64,000 bases of DNA from Coprococcus aceti (GTDB taxonomy: Bacteria; Bacillota; Clostridia; Lachnospirales; Lachnospiraceae), in NCBI RefSeq assembly GCF_025567285.1, contig NZ_JAOQJT010000005.1:170369-234368 (forward strand), written 5' to 3'. The notes beneath the pieces were generated by a model. The model was not told the origin of the DNA. It worked only from the letters and a program-made list of their open reading frames with translations, and searched no databases. Positions within the stretch are counted from its first letter, which is position 1, and the number at the start of each line of letters is the position of its first letter. This document shows positions 34,679-43,548 of this stretch, piece by piece. Position numbers and translations under genes: made by a program.

Positions 34679-35041
34679 GACTCCATTGGAGTAGTGACGC
34701 TGGCGTGCTGTCTGCTCGTCCATATATTTGCAAAGTCATACTGGAAGCAGCTCTCAGTTCTGTTCGGACTTGTGGTTGGATATATAGTAGCAGTGTGCAT
34801 GGGTATGGTGGATTTCTCCGCACTCAGCGGAACATCAGTCATAGCGCTCCCTCACATCATGCCATTTAAGCCGGAGTTCAACTGAAACGCGATCATATCA
34901 GTAACTTTTCCCTAAGATCGTGCAGACGGTATTTGCTGAGAACTGTGTGGCTGTTGTATTCATAGTTGCCATCATTCTGAATCTTGTGCTTCCTAAGAAC
35001 ATGGATGCCCACGAGGCCCCAAAGACTGAGGATGCAGAGTA
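34679..35041 (+). pseudogene. Remnant of an NCS2 xanthine/uracil permease
   Basis: From 34679 one frame reads DSIGVVTLACCLLVHIFAKS, then a GMVDFSALSGTSVIALPHI stretch and MPFKPEF, typical of the middle of nucleobase:cation symporter-2 proteins, and stops at 34885. A second frame from 34920 reads VQTVFAENCVAVVFIVAIIL and then PKNMDAHEAPK, the family's C-terminal end, to the TAA at 35041. The N-terminal half is absent. Some 150 or more residues between the two parts are also missing, and the frame shifts. The normal terminator is still in place. With xpt 3 kb upstream, this is probably the decayed pbuX-like partner. Confidence 0.75.
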
Positions 35042-35070
35042 AAAACCTTTCATAAGGTGTAAGTGTTAAT

Positions 35071-35115
35071 AACAGCGTTGTTCTGATATTATAATTTCAG
35101 AACGGCGCTGTTTTT
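35071..35115 (+). terminator. Terminator of the permease remnant
   Basis: AACAGCG-TT-GTTCTGA pairs with TCAGAAC-GG-CGCTGTT and is followed by TTTTT. Confidence 0.85.
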
Positions 35116-35138
35116 GCTTTTTCAAAAATAGGTCAAAA

Positions 35139-35160
35139 GGGGTCAGGTACCTCCGTCCCC
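35139..35160 (-). repeat. 22-bp dispersed repeat, copy 1
   Basis: Read on the minus strand it begins GGGGACGGAGGT and ends ACCTGACCCC. It matches 20 of 22 bases of the copy at 38728-38749 in opposite orientation. The two copies flank the chromosomal Bce-type ABC and response regulator genes. The sequence is GC-rich compared with its surroundings. Confidence 0.65.
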
Positions 35161-35216
35161 ATTATAAGAAAATCGGCAAAAATCCCCCCAAATAAAAATA
35201 AAGAAAGGTGAACAAT

Positions 35217-35990
35217 ATGGATAGTTTATTAAAGATAGAATCACTGAAGAAATACTATGGCAAAAAGCCAAACCAGACTAAGGCTCTGGACGGCATATCA
35301 TTTCAGGTCATGCCGGGGGAGTTCCTTGGCATCATGGGTAGCAGTGGATCGGGAAAGTCCACACTGCTGAACTGTATCGCAACGGTCATAAAGCCTGACA
35401 GCGGAACCATAGAGCTTCAGGGCAAAGAGATACAGGCGCTTAAAGGTGCGAAGCTTGCGCAGTACAGAGGCAGGGAGATAGGTTATCTGTTCCAGAATTT
35501 TGAACTTCTGGACAATCTAACAGGCAGAGAGAACATTATGGTTCCGTTGTCAATACACGGTGTATCCGAGGATGAGAGCAGAAACAGACTGGAAAAGCTT
35601 TCATCATATCTGGAGATAGATAACGTGCTTGACAAATTCCCATCGCAGATGTCTGGTGGTCAGAGACAGAGGGTTGCGGCCGCCAGAGCACTCATACTTA
35701 ATCCGGGGATCATTCTTGCGGACGAGCCGACCGGAGCACTCGACTCAAGAAATGCAAAGGCACTCATGGAGAAACTGTTGGGACTGAACAGGGATGACAA
35801 CACTACCATACTTATGGTGACCCACGACTCAAATGCGGCCAGCTTCTGCAAGAGGATACTCTTCATACAGGATGGCAGGATATTCCATGAGCTCAGAAGA
35901 GATATGGAGAGAGAGTCACAGCAGGAGTTTTATGAGAGGATACTCAAGCTGATGGCGCAGATGGGAGGAGGCAGCGCAAATGTTCTTTAA
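35217..35990 (+). CDS. BceA-type ABC transporter ATPase (chromosomal copy)
   Basis: The 257-residue ATPase of a second Bce-type module has Walker A GSSGSGKST, signature SGGQRQRVAAARAL, Walker B IILADEPTGALD and H-loop THDSN. The ATG at 35217 has AAAGGTG upstream; the in-frame GTG at 35208 lies inside that site. It overlaps the permease by 11 nt, the same overlap as in the ICE-borne copy at 6286-6296. The protein is clearly different from the ICE copy, so this is an older resident system and not a recent duplication. Confidence 0.9.
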   Translation: MDSLLKIESLKKYYGKKPNQTKALDGISFQVMPGEFLGIMGSSGSGKSTLLNCIATVIKPDSGTIELQGKEIQALKGAKLAQYRGREIGYLFQNFELLDNLTGRENIMVPLSIHGVSEDESRNRLEKLSSYLEIDNVLDKFPSQMSGGQRQRVAAARALILNPGIILADEPTGALDSRNAKALMEKLLGLNRDDNTTILMVTHDSNAASFCKRILFIQDGRIFHELRRDMERESQQEFYERILKLMAQMGGGSANVL

Positions 35991-38061
35991 ACTCGCAATG
36001 AGGAACAGCCGGAGAAGCAGGAAAGAGAATGGTCTGTTCTTCGCTTCGCTGGTCGTGTCCATAGTGGCATTTTATATCATATTGGCGCTGTCCCATCAGG
36101 ATGTGATGATATTCCTGAGAAGTCTTGAAAGCGATGCGGTGAACAGTCTTCTTCAGATAGCGGCGGTGTTCTATGTATTTTCACTGGTCATGTTGTTCTT
36201 TCTTATATACTATGCAAGCAAATACCAGCTCGAACGACGGAGGCACGAACTTGGAATGTATATAATGATGGGGATGAGGAGATCAAAGCTTTTTGCCCTG
36301 CTGATTGCGGAGGATCTGGGCAGCAGCGTAGTGGCTCTGCTCATCGGACTTCCTATAGCGATCCTGATGTCTGAGGTGGTCAGCCTTCTCACAGCCAGAC
36401 TGGTAGGTCTTGGCGTTATAGGTCATCACGTATCATTTTCACTGCAGGCAGTCATACTGACAACTGTTGGATTTGTAGCGATAAAGCTTGCAGCATTTCT
36501 CATACTGAGCGGTAAGCTTGCAAGAAAGCAGATAGGCGATCTCCTTGTAGATACACCGGAGACAGAGAAGAAACAGCTTCCGGCTCCTGTGTATGGTGTG
36601 AGTGCAGTCCTCGGTCTTGTTGCGCTGGTCATTGCATACTGTCAGGGAATAGGTGGCTATTCGTGGATCAGCGTAAAATATATGGCGGTCACCATAACAC
36701 TGGGATTTGTTGGCATGTTCCTGCTGTTTTTCGGTCTCAGGCTCTTTGTTGATGCACTGGCCAGACGTGCAAATGGCTCAAAACCACTTGCTGTGTTCGG
36801 TTTCAGGCAGATACACGAAAATGTAGCAACAAAATCTGGAACGCTTGCAATAAGCTCGATACTCATACTCGGCGCTCTGTGCTGCTGCGGTGCGGGCGTT
36901 GGCATATGTATATCCAGACAGAATATGGATCATGTGCTCGATTATACATTTGCCTCATATGGGGGTGACGCTGAGACGGACAGCAGGAATATCCGCGCGA
37001 AACTGGAGGAAACCGGCGTGTTGGAGGATTTCTCGGACGTATTCGATATGAAGCTTGGTTATATAAAGATGGGTGAAAATGAGTCCCATGATGATGCTGT
37101 GAACGTGGGGAATGTCATATCCGCACTTGAAAAACTCAAGGTTTCAGAGGACAGGGACGTGCTTATAAATAACATGTCATACATGACATACCCTTACCTG
37201 ATCCAGGAGAGTGCGTACAACAAGGTGCTTGAGACTGCGGGAAAGGAGCCTTTGGAGCTCGGAGAGAATGAACTGGCACTCTATACGGATTTCTTTACTG
37301 ATTACCGCGGAGGTTTACTGAATGAGGTATTGGCAGAGCGTCCGGAGGTGGATGTAAGAGGAGATGAGTATCATCTGACCGGAGAGGTCCAGACCACGAA
37401 GATTGTGACAGATTCATCGATAACCCTGTCGTTCGGACTTATCGTGGACGATGATACATTTGCCAGACTGACAAATGACAATTACGAGTTATATGTAAAT
37501 GCCGTTCTCAAAAAGGATATCGTGGACGATAAGGGCCTCATGAAAGCCATAATGGACGAAAATGAGAAACTTGACGGCATAGATTTTGAGAGTATAAACG
37601 CTGATTGCGAGAGTTATCTGCAGAACATAGGAAGAAATATGTTCTACACGGTGGCTGCAGGATATATAACGCTTTATTTGGCGGTGGTGTTCCTCATAAT
37701 CGCAAATACCATAATCGGTGTTCAGTTCCTGATGGGACAGAGAAAGTCCGGCAGAAGGTACAGAACCCTTGTGAAGCTTGGCGCGACATACGAAATGCTC
37801 TGCAGCTCAGCAAACAGACAGGTGGGCTGGTATTTCGGAATCCCGGTTGCCGTGGCGGCGGTCAGCAGTATATTCGGTGTGCGTGCTCTGCTCACGGGAA
37901 TCCTGTCAGAATCCATGCATGGCAGTGTGAAACAGATACTTATCATAGCTGCGGTTATGATAATCCTGTTGTGTGTGGTAGAATATATCTATATGACAGC
38001 GGTGAAACGCTCAAGCAACAGATATCTCATGGCGATGATGACACCGGAAAGGGTTGAGTAA
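35980..38061 (+). CDS. BceB-type ABC transporter permease (chromosomal copy)
   Basis: The 693-residue permease shows the ten-helix BceB plan with a large extracytoplasmic domain at about residues 315-540 between the helix near 290-310 and the final helices from about 560. It begins MFFKLAMRNSRRSRKENG, the typical amphipathic N terminus of the family. The ribosome site is GGGAGGAGG. It forms a detoxification and sensing complex with the ATPase and the kinase at 38770. Confidence 0.9.
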   Translation: MFFKLAMRNSRRSRKENGLFFASLVVSIVAFYIILALSHQDVMIFLRSLESDAVNSLLQIAAVFYVFSLVMLFFLIYYASKYQLERRRHELGMYIMMGMRRSKLFALLIAEDLGSSVVALLIGLPIAILMSEVVSLLTARLVGLGVIGHHVSFSLQAVILTTVGFVAIKLAAFLILSGKLARKQIGDLLVDTPETEKKQLPAPVYGVSAVLGLVALVIAYCQGIGGYSWISVKYMAVTITLGFVGMFLLFFGLRLFVDALARRANGSKPLAVFGFRQIHENVATKSGTLAISSILILGALCCCGAGVGICISRQNMDHVLDYTFASYGGDAETDSRNIRAKLEETGVLEDFSDVFDMKLGYIKMGENESHDDAVNVGNVISALEKLKVSEDRDVLINNMSYMTYPYLIQESAYNKVLETAGKEPLELGENELALYTDFFTDYRGGLLNEVLAERPEVDVRGDEYHLTGEVQTTKIVTDSSITLSFGLIVDDDTFARLTNDNYELYVNAVLKKDIVDDKGLMKAIMDENEKLDGIDFESINADCESYLQNIGRNMFYTVAAGYITLYLAVVFLIIANTIIGVQFLMGQRKSGRRYRTLVKLGATYEMLCSSANRQVGWYFGIPVAVAAVSSIFGVRALLTGILSESMHGSVKQILIIAAVMIILLCVVEYIYMTAVKRSSNRYLMAMMTPERVE

Positions 38062-38064
38062 ACG

Positions 38065-38745
38065 GTGAAGTGTGTGATGGTGGTTGAGGACGATGTCCTC
38101 ATGTGCGATGAACTTCTGGATATGCTGACAAAGGCAGGATACAGGGCAGTTAAGCCAGATGGATTTGACAACATAATAGAACAGATACTGGACATGGCTC
38201 CGGATATTCTTCTGCTGGATATCAATCTTCCTGGCAGGAGCGGCTTTGACATATGCCGGGAGATCAAGAGGCGGAGCTCTGTCCCGGTGCTGGTTCTCAC
38301 ATCGAGGGACCAGCTAAAGGACGAGCTCCATGCGCTGGAGCTGGGCGCTGATGAATTCCTCACGAAGCCATGCCGCCGTGAGCGGCTTCTGGCCCGGGTG
38401 GCAAATGTGCTCAAGAGGTACGAGGGCAGACAGAACCTGATCGAAGGAGAAGGGTTTCTTCTGGACACTCAGACATACACTCTGTATATAGATGGGAGAT
38501 CTGCGGTGCTTCCACAGAATCAGGGACGTATATTTGAGACACTTATGACAAGCGGAGGAGATGTCGTGTCTAAGGAGAAACTTTGTGAGGCAGTGTGGGG
38601 CACATCGGAGTATATAGATGAAAATGCCCTGCAGGTGAATCTTACAAGACTCAAAAAGAAAATGGCGGGACTGGATATGAAGGCAAAGATCATAGCTGTA
38701 AGAGGCGTTGGATACAAAATATTCCCTGGGGACGGAGGTGCCTGA
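38065..38745 (+). CDS. OmpR-family response regulator (BceR-like, chromosomal)
   Basis: The 226-residue protein has an acidic pocket EDD, Asp52 in LLDINLPG, Lys in LTKPCR and a C-terminal winged helix. It begins with GTG 3 nt after the permease stop and has only a weak ribosome site, so coupling to the permease is likely. Its last residues (GDGGA and the stop) are written by the 22-bp repeat at 38728-38749, so the C-terminal tail has been replaced or extended by repeat DNA. Confidence 0.88.
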   Translation: MKCVMVVEDDVLMCDELLDMLTKAGYRAVKPDGFDNIIEQILDMAPDILLLDINLPGRSGFDICREIKRRSSVPVLVLTSRDQLKDELHALELGADEFLTKPCRRERLLARVANVLKRYEGRQNLIEGEGFLLDTQTYTLYIDGRSAVLPQNQGRIFETLMTSGGDVVSKEKLCEAVWGTSEYIDENALQVNLTRLKKKMAGLDMKAKIIAVRGVGYKIFPGDGGA

Positions 38746-38749
38746 CCCA
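38728..38749 (+). repeat. 22-bp dispersed repeat, copy 2, at the response-regulator stop codon
   Basis: It begins GGGGACGGAGGT and ends GCCTGACCCA, inverted relative to the copy at 35139-35160 with 20 of 22 matches. The repeat supplies the TGA stop of the response regulator. Confidence 0.65.
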
Positions 38750-38769
38750 CTTGTCAGAGTGGAGAAAAT

Positions 38770-39789
38770 ATGAAAAGATTTGGACTTGTTATAAAACAGA
38801 ATATTGTCTGGCTTGGTCTGCTGCTTCTGACGGACGTGGCGTTCTGCTTCTTCATGTGGCTTGTGGCACCAGAGGCATTTGTCAGAATAAGGGTGCTGGT
38901 TGGCATGTTCACTGTGATACTGTTCGCGGCGGTGTGCTCGGTGCTGTGTATAAAGGACAGGAAGAAGATTGAGGCGTTCAGGAGATTTGTCACTGCCCCG
39001 GATGAACAGAGCGAGATAGAAATGAGGAGCCTGTGCGGGGCTTCTGAACAGGAATATGTGAGCGTGCTGTCGGAGGAGCTTCACGATCTGAGAGATTCAG
39101 TGATGCAGAGTGGCAGACAGCTCAGGGATTATCAGGAGTATGTGGAGAACTGGGCACATGAGATCAAGACCCCCATCTCTCTGCTGACATTTGTGGTGGA
39201 CAACAGGAGAGATGAGCTGCCTCATAATGTTGTGATGAAGATGGACAATGTGACCAGCCAGATGCAGAACTATGTGGACCAGATGCTCTACTACGCCAGA
39301 CTGAAAAGCGATTCCAAGGATTATCTCATGGAGAGCATAGATGTGGAAGAATGCGTGGATGAGGTGATAGCTGACTACAGATCCCTGCTTGAGGAGAAGG
39401 GCATACGGGTCAGAAAGTGTCTTGAGAATGGAGAGGTGTACAGTGACCGCAGGGGATTGCAGTTTATACTCGGTCAGCTTGTGAGCAATTCCATGAAATA
39501 CACAAATGAGCAGCCGGAGATATCATTTGACTTCTGGACGGCGGGTGACAAAAAGCTGCTGTCCGTGAGTGACAATGGCATAGGTGTAAAGAGCTGTGAC
39601 ATGCCATACATATTCGAGAAGGGTGTCACGGGTGATTCGGGTGAGAACAGGAAGCATGCAACGGGCATGGGACTGTATCTTGTCAGTGAGATGGCGCATG
39701 ACCTAGGCATCACAGTGACGGCAAATTCAAAGTGGCAGAATGGATTTGAGATAGTACTTGAATTCCCGGATGTGGAGACAAAGATATAA
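38770..39789 (+). CDS. BceS-type histidine kinase (chromosomal)
   Basis: The 339-residue kinase has two N-terminal helices (about residues 11-31 and 36-56) with a very short loop between them, as in intramembrane-sensing kinases. His130 lies in WAHEIKTP. The ATPase domain has SNSMKYT, SDNGIGV and GMGLYL. The ATG at 38770 follows GTGGAGAAAAT. It completes a Bce-type ABC/two-component set in the same gene order as the ICE cargo. Confidence 0.9.
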   Translation: MKRFGLVIKQNIVWLGLLLLTDVAFCFFMWLVAPEAFVRIRVLVGMFTVILFAAVCSVLCIKDRKKIEAFRRFVTAPDEQSEIEMRSLCGASEQEYVSVLSEELHDLRDSVMQSGRQLRDYQEYVENWAHEIKTPISLLTFVVDNRRDELPHNVVMKMDNVTSQMQNYVDQMLYYARLKSDSKDYLMESIDVEECVDEVIADYRSLLEEKGIRVRKCLENGEVYSDRRGLQFILGQLVSNSMKYTNEQPEISFDFWTAGDKKLLSVSDNGIGVKSCDMPYIFEKGVTGDSGENRKHATGMGLYLVSEMAHDLGITVTANSKWQNGFEIVLEFPDVETKI

Positions 39790-39838
39790 AAGTGAGGAGG
39801 CAGATACAGCGTTGTGCGTATCTGCCTCCTCACTTTTT
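39788..39838 (+). terminator. Terminator of the chromosomal Bce operon
   Basis: A near-perfect stem of about 20 bp, AAAAGTGAGGAGGCAGATAC / GTATCTGCCTCCTCACTTTT, ends in a T-run. It begins inside the kinase stop codon. Confidence 0.93.
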
Positions 39839-39973
39839 ACCGGGATATTTTATAATAAATTTATGAGTGGCGGTCTGTTAATAATCACTTTGATATTTTA
39901 TAATGTAAGCATTGGTTGTAATTTAGTTGACGGTGCAAAGTCGGTTTAAGTGGACTGAGGTTCGGCGGGGATG

Positions 39974-40000
39974 TGTCAAGTTTTCTGTGAAAACTTGACA
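39974..40000. repeat. Perfect 12-bp inverted repeat (hairpin 1)
   Basis: TGTCAAGTTTTC and GAAAACTTGACA are separated by TGT. There is no T-run, so it is not a simple terminator. It lies 7 nt before a second compound hairpin, and together they form a unit of about 70 bp upstream of the GNAT gene. Confidence 0.75.
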
Positions 40001-40007
40001 TGTAGCG

Positions 40008-40043
40008 CCAGCCATTTGCCGAAGGCAAATCTTGCATGGCTGG
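40008..40043. repeat. Compound hairpin (hairpin 2)
   Basis: The outer stem CCAGCCAT / ATGGCTGG encloses TTGCC-GAA-GGCAA. A related GGCTGGTGTTCATGG string occurs at about 18272-18290, upstream of the giant gene. That suggests a dispersed palindromic element, though the similarity is short. Confidence 0.6.
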
Positions 40044-40069
40044 TGTTCAATGGAAAGGAGAATATAATT

Positions 40070-40498
40070 ATGGAGATCAGAAAAGCGACAGCAGAGGATT
40101 TTGATATTGTATTTGATTTTATAGAAAAATTATGGACATATAATACATATGACAGGGAAGAAATACGCAAAGTATATATGGACGTCATAGATGACGAATG
40201 CAGCTTTGCGTTTTTATTATGGGATGAAGGCATTTGCAGAGGCATGTGTCATGGAGACTATTTCAATACATTCTGGATGTCGGGGCTCACATGCTATGTT
40301 TCAAGTCTCATAACAAGAGAGGAGGACCGTGGCAAGGGATATGGTGTGGCACTCCTGGATCATGCAAAGGAGCTTGCAAAGCAGAGGGGATGCAAGGCCA
40401 TTACCCTTGATTCCGGACTTCCGAGGACAGGGGCACATGGCTTCTACGAACACTATGGATTTGAAAAGAGCTGTTATGGCTTCGAGATGATGATATAA
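40070..40498 (+). CDS. GNAT-family N-acetyltransferase
   Basis: The 142-residue acetyl-CoA-dependent acyltransferase has motif A of the GNAT fold (VSSLITREEDRGKGYGVALL) and the C-terminal GFYEHYGFEKSCYGFEM. The substrate is unknown. The ATG at 40070 has GAAAGGAG 8 nt upstream. It is followed 32 nt later by the bile-salt-hydrolase-family gene. Confidence 0.85.
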   Translation: MEIRKATAEDFDIVFDFIEKLWTYNTYDREEIRKVYMDVIDDECSFAFLLWDEGICRGMCHGDYFNTFWMSGLTCYVSSLITREEDRGKGYGVALLDHAKELAKQRGCKAITLDSGLPRTGAHGFYEHYGFEKSCYGFEMMI

Positions 40499-40530
40499 AT
40501 TATCTGCAGAGATTTGTAAGGAGGCAAAAT

Positions 40531-41511
40531 ATGTGTACAGCAGCGACATATAAGACAAAGGATTTCTATTTTGGAAGAACGCTGGATTATGAATTCTCGT
40601 ACGGCGATGAGATTACCGTGACTCCGAGAAATTATCCGTTTGAATTCAGATATATGGGCAGGATGGACAGCCATTATGCCATGATAGGAATGGCACATGT
40701 GGCGGGTGACTATCCTCTCTACTATGATGCTATAAATGAGAAGGGACTTGGAATGGCAGGCCTGAATTTCGTTGGAAATGCCGCGTATCAGGAAGCTGAT
40801 GAGAGTGAAGACAGGGACAATGTAGCTCAGTATGAGTTTATTCCATGGATACTCGGAAGCTGTGCCAGTGTAGGCGAGGCAAGGGTGGCACTGGATAGGA
40901 TGACTCTGACAGGAACACCATTTTCTGAGCAGCTTCCTACGGCGCAGCTCCACTGGATCATTGCGGACAGAAATGGTGCCATAACAGTGGAGTGCATGGC
41001 TGACGGACTTCATGTGTACGAGAATCCGGTTGGAGTCCTCACGAACAACCCGCCATTTCCTCAGCAGATGTTCCTGCTCAACCAGTATATGGGACTGTCA
41101 CCGAAGCAGCCAGTGAACACATTTGCACCAGAAGTTGGATTGAGCGCTTACAGCCGCGGCATGGGGGCCATAGGACTTCCTGGGGATCTGTCGTCCACGT
41201 CAAGATTTGCCAGGGTGGCATTTGTGAAGCAGAACAGTCTGCCTGCGGATTCTGAGGCTGAGAGTGTAAGCCAGTTCTTTCACATACTTGGCTCTGTGGA
41301 TCAGCAGAGGGGCTGCTGTGAGGTCGCACCTGACAAATACGAGATCACGATATACACCTCATGCTGCAATGCAGACAAGGGTATATATTACTACAATACC
41401 TATGAGGGACATCAGATAAATGCTGTTGATATGAACAGGGAGGATCTGGACGGCGCAGAGCTTGCCAGATACCCTCTTATCCAGGGGGAGAATATCAATT
41501 GGCAGAACTGA
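40531..41511 (+). CDS. Choloylglycine hydrolase family (bile salt hydrolase / penicillin V acylase)
   Basis: The 326-residue Ntn-hydrolase begins MCTAATYKTKDFYFGRTLDY: Cys2 becomes the N-terminal nucleophile once Met1 is removed, and Arg16 and Asp19 match the family's active-site pair. NNPPF near residue 172 and the STSRFAR segment near 230 supply the conserved Asn and Arg. There is no signal peptide, as in gut bile salt hydrolases. Bile salt deconjugation is the most likely role in a gut Lachnospiraceae, but penicillin V or N-acyl-homoserine-lactone cleavage cannot be excluded. Ribosome site AAGGAGG. Confidence 0.88.
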   Translation: MCTAATYKTKDFYFGRTLDYEFSYGDEITVTPRNYPFEFRYMGRMDSHYAMIGMAHVAGDYPLYYDAINEKGLGMAGLNFVGNAAYQEADESEDRDNVAQYEFIPWILGSCASVGEARVALDRMTLTGTPFSEQLPTAQLHWIIADRNGAITVECMADGLHVYENPVGVLTNNPPFPQQMFLLNQYMGLSPKQPVNTFAPEVGLSAYSRGMGAIGLPGDLSSTSRFARVAFVKQNSLPADSEAESVSQFFHILGSVDQQRGCCEVAPDKYEITIYTSCCNADKGIYYYNTYEGHQINAVDMNREDLDGAELARYPLIQGENINWQN

Positions 41512-41544
41512 TGTATGTGGCTTACAAGGGAGAAAGGATGCTGT

Positions 41545-43542
41545 ATGAGTAAAAGCAAGGTTACAATAAAAGAAATAGCGGAGATGGCTGGGGTGTCAAT
41601 AGCCACGGTATCACATGTTATAAATAGGACGAGGTATGTAAGACCTGAGCTTGTGGATAAGATAGAGAAGATCATTGTAGAGACAGGATACCAGAATAAG
41701 ATAGCTGATAAGGAGAGAAAACTGCTGGTTGGACGGGAGTCCACGATAGTTGCAGTCATTCCAAACATTGAAAGTACTATATACAGAGATATGGTAGCTT
41801 ATGTGAAGCAGCTTGTCAGTGTGCAGGGATATCAGTTCCTTGTGGCGATAACAGACAATGATCTCAAGGAGGAGGCGCAGGTGCTTGCCGGACTTCTGGT
41901 GAATAAGAAGGTTGCAGGGATCATACATGCGCCGGTGAGTGATGTGGCATCTAACTACACAAAACTCATACAGTCGGGTGTTCCATTTGTCTGCGTGGAG
42001 AGAAATATACTTGGATCAGGGATAGACTCGGTTGAGTTTCGCGACCGAGAGGCTATATTTAAGGGCGCAGATTATCTGCTTGCGAGTGGACACAAAAATG
42101 TTTTGTTTTTCAGAGAGAGTACGGACAGTACCACCAGGGATGAGAGAACAAAAGGTTTCCTGAATGCTCTGGAGAAATACAATATAAATACAAATGATGC
42201 AAACATTGTTGATGTGACGTTGGAAAAAGGAGAGGATGACTGCATGCTGGCTATTCAGAAAGCCCTGCGCAGATACAGGCCGACCGCTGTACTTGCGGGG
42301 GGCAACAGAATAACTCTTTATCTTATGAAGACACTGAGAGATATGGGAATCGACTGTCCGGGAGAGATATCTGTGGTTGGATTTGGTGATGAGAGCTGGT
42401 CTGAACTTACTTATCCACCTCTTACAATACTGAGAAGAGATGTGAAGGGACTAAGTGCCAAGGCTGTTGGGATGTTGTTTGAGAAGATCAATACGGGAGT
42501 TGCCATATCGCATGACTGTTATGCAGATGTAGAGCTTGTAGTCAGAAAATCCACAAAGATGCTTGACAATGGACCATTTGGAGATAAAGCGGCAGCGCCG
42601 GATTCGGTTGTACTGACAAAAGAAGAGAAACACAGACTAAAGGCAGGACATTACAGGGTTGCGATCTCTTTCCACTATACCGGAACGTCTTGGGCAGAAT
42701 TGCATGAGAAGGGAATTCGGGAGGAACTTGAGCAGTTTGGAATAGATGTGGTGTCGGTTATGGATGCGCACTTTGACTCGGAACTGCAGAATGCACAGCT
42801 TGATGGCATAAGACTTCAGAAACCGGATGCAGTTATAGCTATTCCAGCGGATGACAGCCGTACCAGAGAAAAGTTTCAGGAGCTTTCAAAAGTGTCAAAG
42901 CTGGTGTTCATAAGCAATGTTCCAGATGGTATGTCCAAGAACAGCTATGTGTCCTGTGTATCAGTAAATGAGTCGGAGAATGGAACGAACACGGGAAGAA
43001 TGTTGGGAGAATATTGTAAGGAAAATAAGAAAAAAAAGGCAGGTTTTATTATTCATGGCGCGGCATTCTATGGAACAAGAGTCAGGGATAATGCTGCTGA
43101 GAGAATAATCAAGGACAGTTACCCGGATATTGACATAGTGACGATCAGGAGCTTTGGAGAAATATCCAATGCATATCAGGTAGCCAAGGATGTGATAACT
43201 GCCAATCCTGAAATTGAGGCAATGTATGTGAGCTGGGATCGCCCAGCGCTTCTGGCTATAAAGGCGCTCAAGGAGCTTGGCAGGGAGGATGTGGCGGTGT
43301 TCACAACTGATCTTGACCATGGTATAGCCCGGTGCATGGAAGAAGGAATAGTCAAGGGACTCAGCACGCAGAGACCATACGAGCAGGGAAGAGCGGCTGC
43401 GGCAGTTGTTGCCAAGTCCCTGGTAAGTGAAGAACAGCTTCCAAAGTATGTGGGAGTTCAGCCGTATCAGGTCGAGCCAAAACAGCTCAGGCTTGCATGG
43501 AAGGAAATCTTCCATGAGTCCATGCCGGACAGACTTGGGTGA
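41545..43542 (+). CDS. LacI-family regulator fused to a second sugar-binding domain
   Basis: The 665-residue protein is about twice the usual LacI length. The helix-turn-helix (residues 6-26, TIKEIAEMAGVSIATVSHVI) and the hinge are normal. A first periplasmic-binding-protein-like domain runs from about 60 to 340 (ESTIVAVIPNIES to VELVVRKS). A second, RbsB-like domain without a signal peptide runs from about 370 to 650 (YRVAISFHYTGTSWAELHEK to STQRPYEQGRAAA). Two ligand pockets could allow it to integrate two sugars. It precedes the importer, GH32 and PfkB genes, so it is their probable regulator. The ATG at 41545 follows GAGAAAGGA. Confidence 0.85.
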   Translation: MSKSKVTIKEIAEMAGVSIATVSHVINRTRYVRPELVDKIEKIIVETGYQNKIADKERKLLVGRESTIVAVIPNIESTIYRDMVAYVKQLVSVQGYQFLVAITDNDLKEEAQVLAGLLVNKKVAGIIHAPVSDVASNYTKLIQSGVPFVCVERNILGSGIDSVEFRDREAIFKGADYLLASGHKNVLFFRESTDSTTRDERTKGFLNALEKYNINTNDANIVDVTLEKGEDDCMLAIQKALRRYRPTAVLAGGNRITLYLMKTLRDMGIDCPGEISVVGFGDESWSELTYPPLTILRRDVKGLSAKAVGMLFEKINTGVAISHDCYADVELVVRKSTKMLDNGPFGDKAAAPDSVVLTKEEKHRLKAGHYRVAISFHYTGTSWAELHEKGIREELEQFGIDVVSVMDAHFDSELQNAQLDGIRLQKPDAVIAIPADDSRTREKFQELSKVSKLVFISNVPDGMSKNSYVSCVSVNESENGTNTGRMLGEYCKENKKKKAGFIIHGAAFYGTRVRDNAAERIIKDSYPDIDIVTIRSFGEISNAYQVAKDVITANPEIEAMYVSWDRPALLAIKALKELGREDVAVFTTDLDHGIARCMEEGIVKGLSTQRPYEQGRAAAAVVAKSLVSEEQLPKYVGVQPYQVEPKQLRLAWKEIFHESMPDRLG

Positions 43543-43548
43543 TATGAC

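Noticed and set aside
34517..34885. A 122-codon plus-strand frame as a real gene
   Set aside because: Its second half is clearly an internal piece of an NCS2 permease, the first part overlaps the GH13 promoter region, and the rest of the permease is in another frame.
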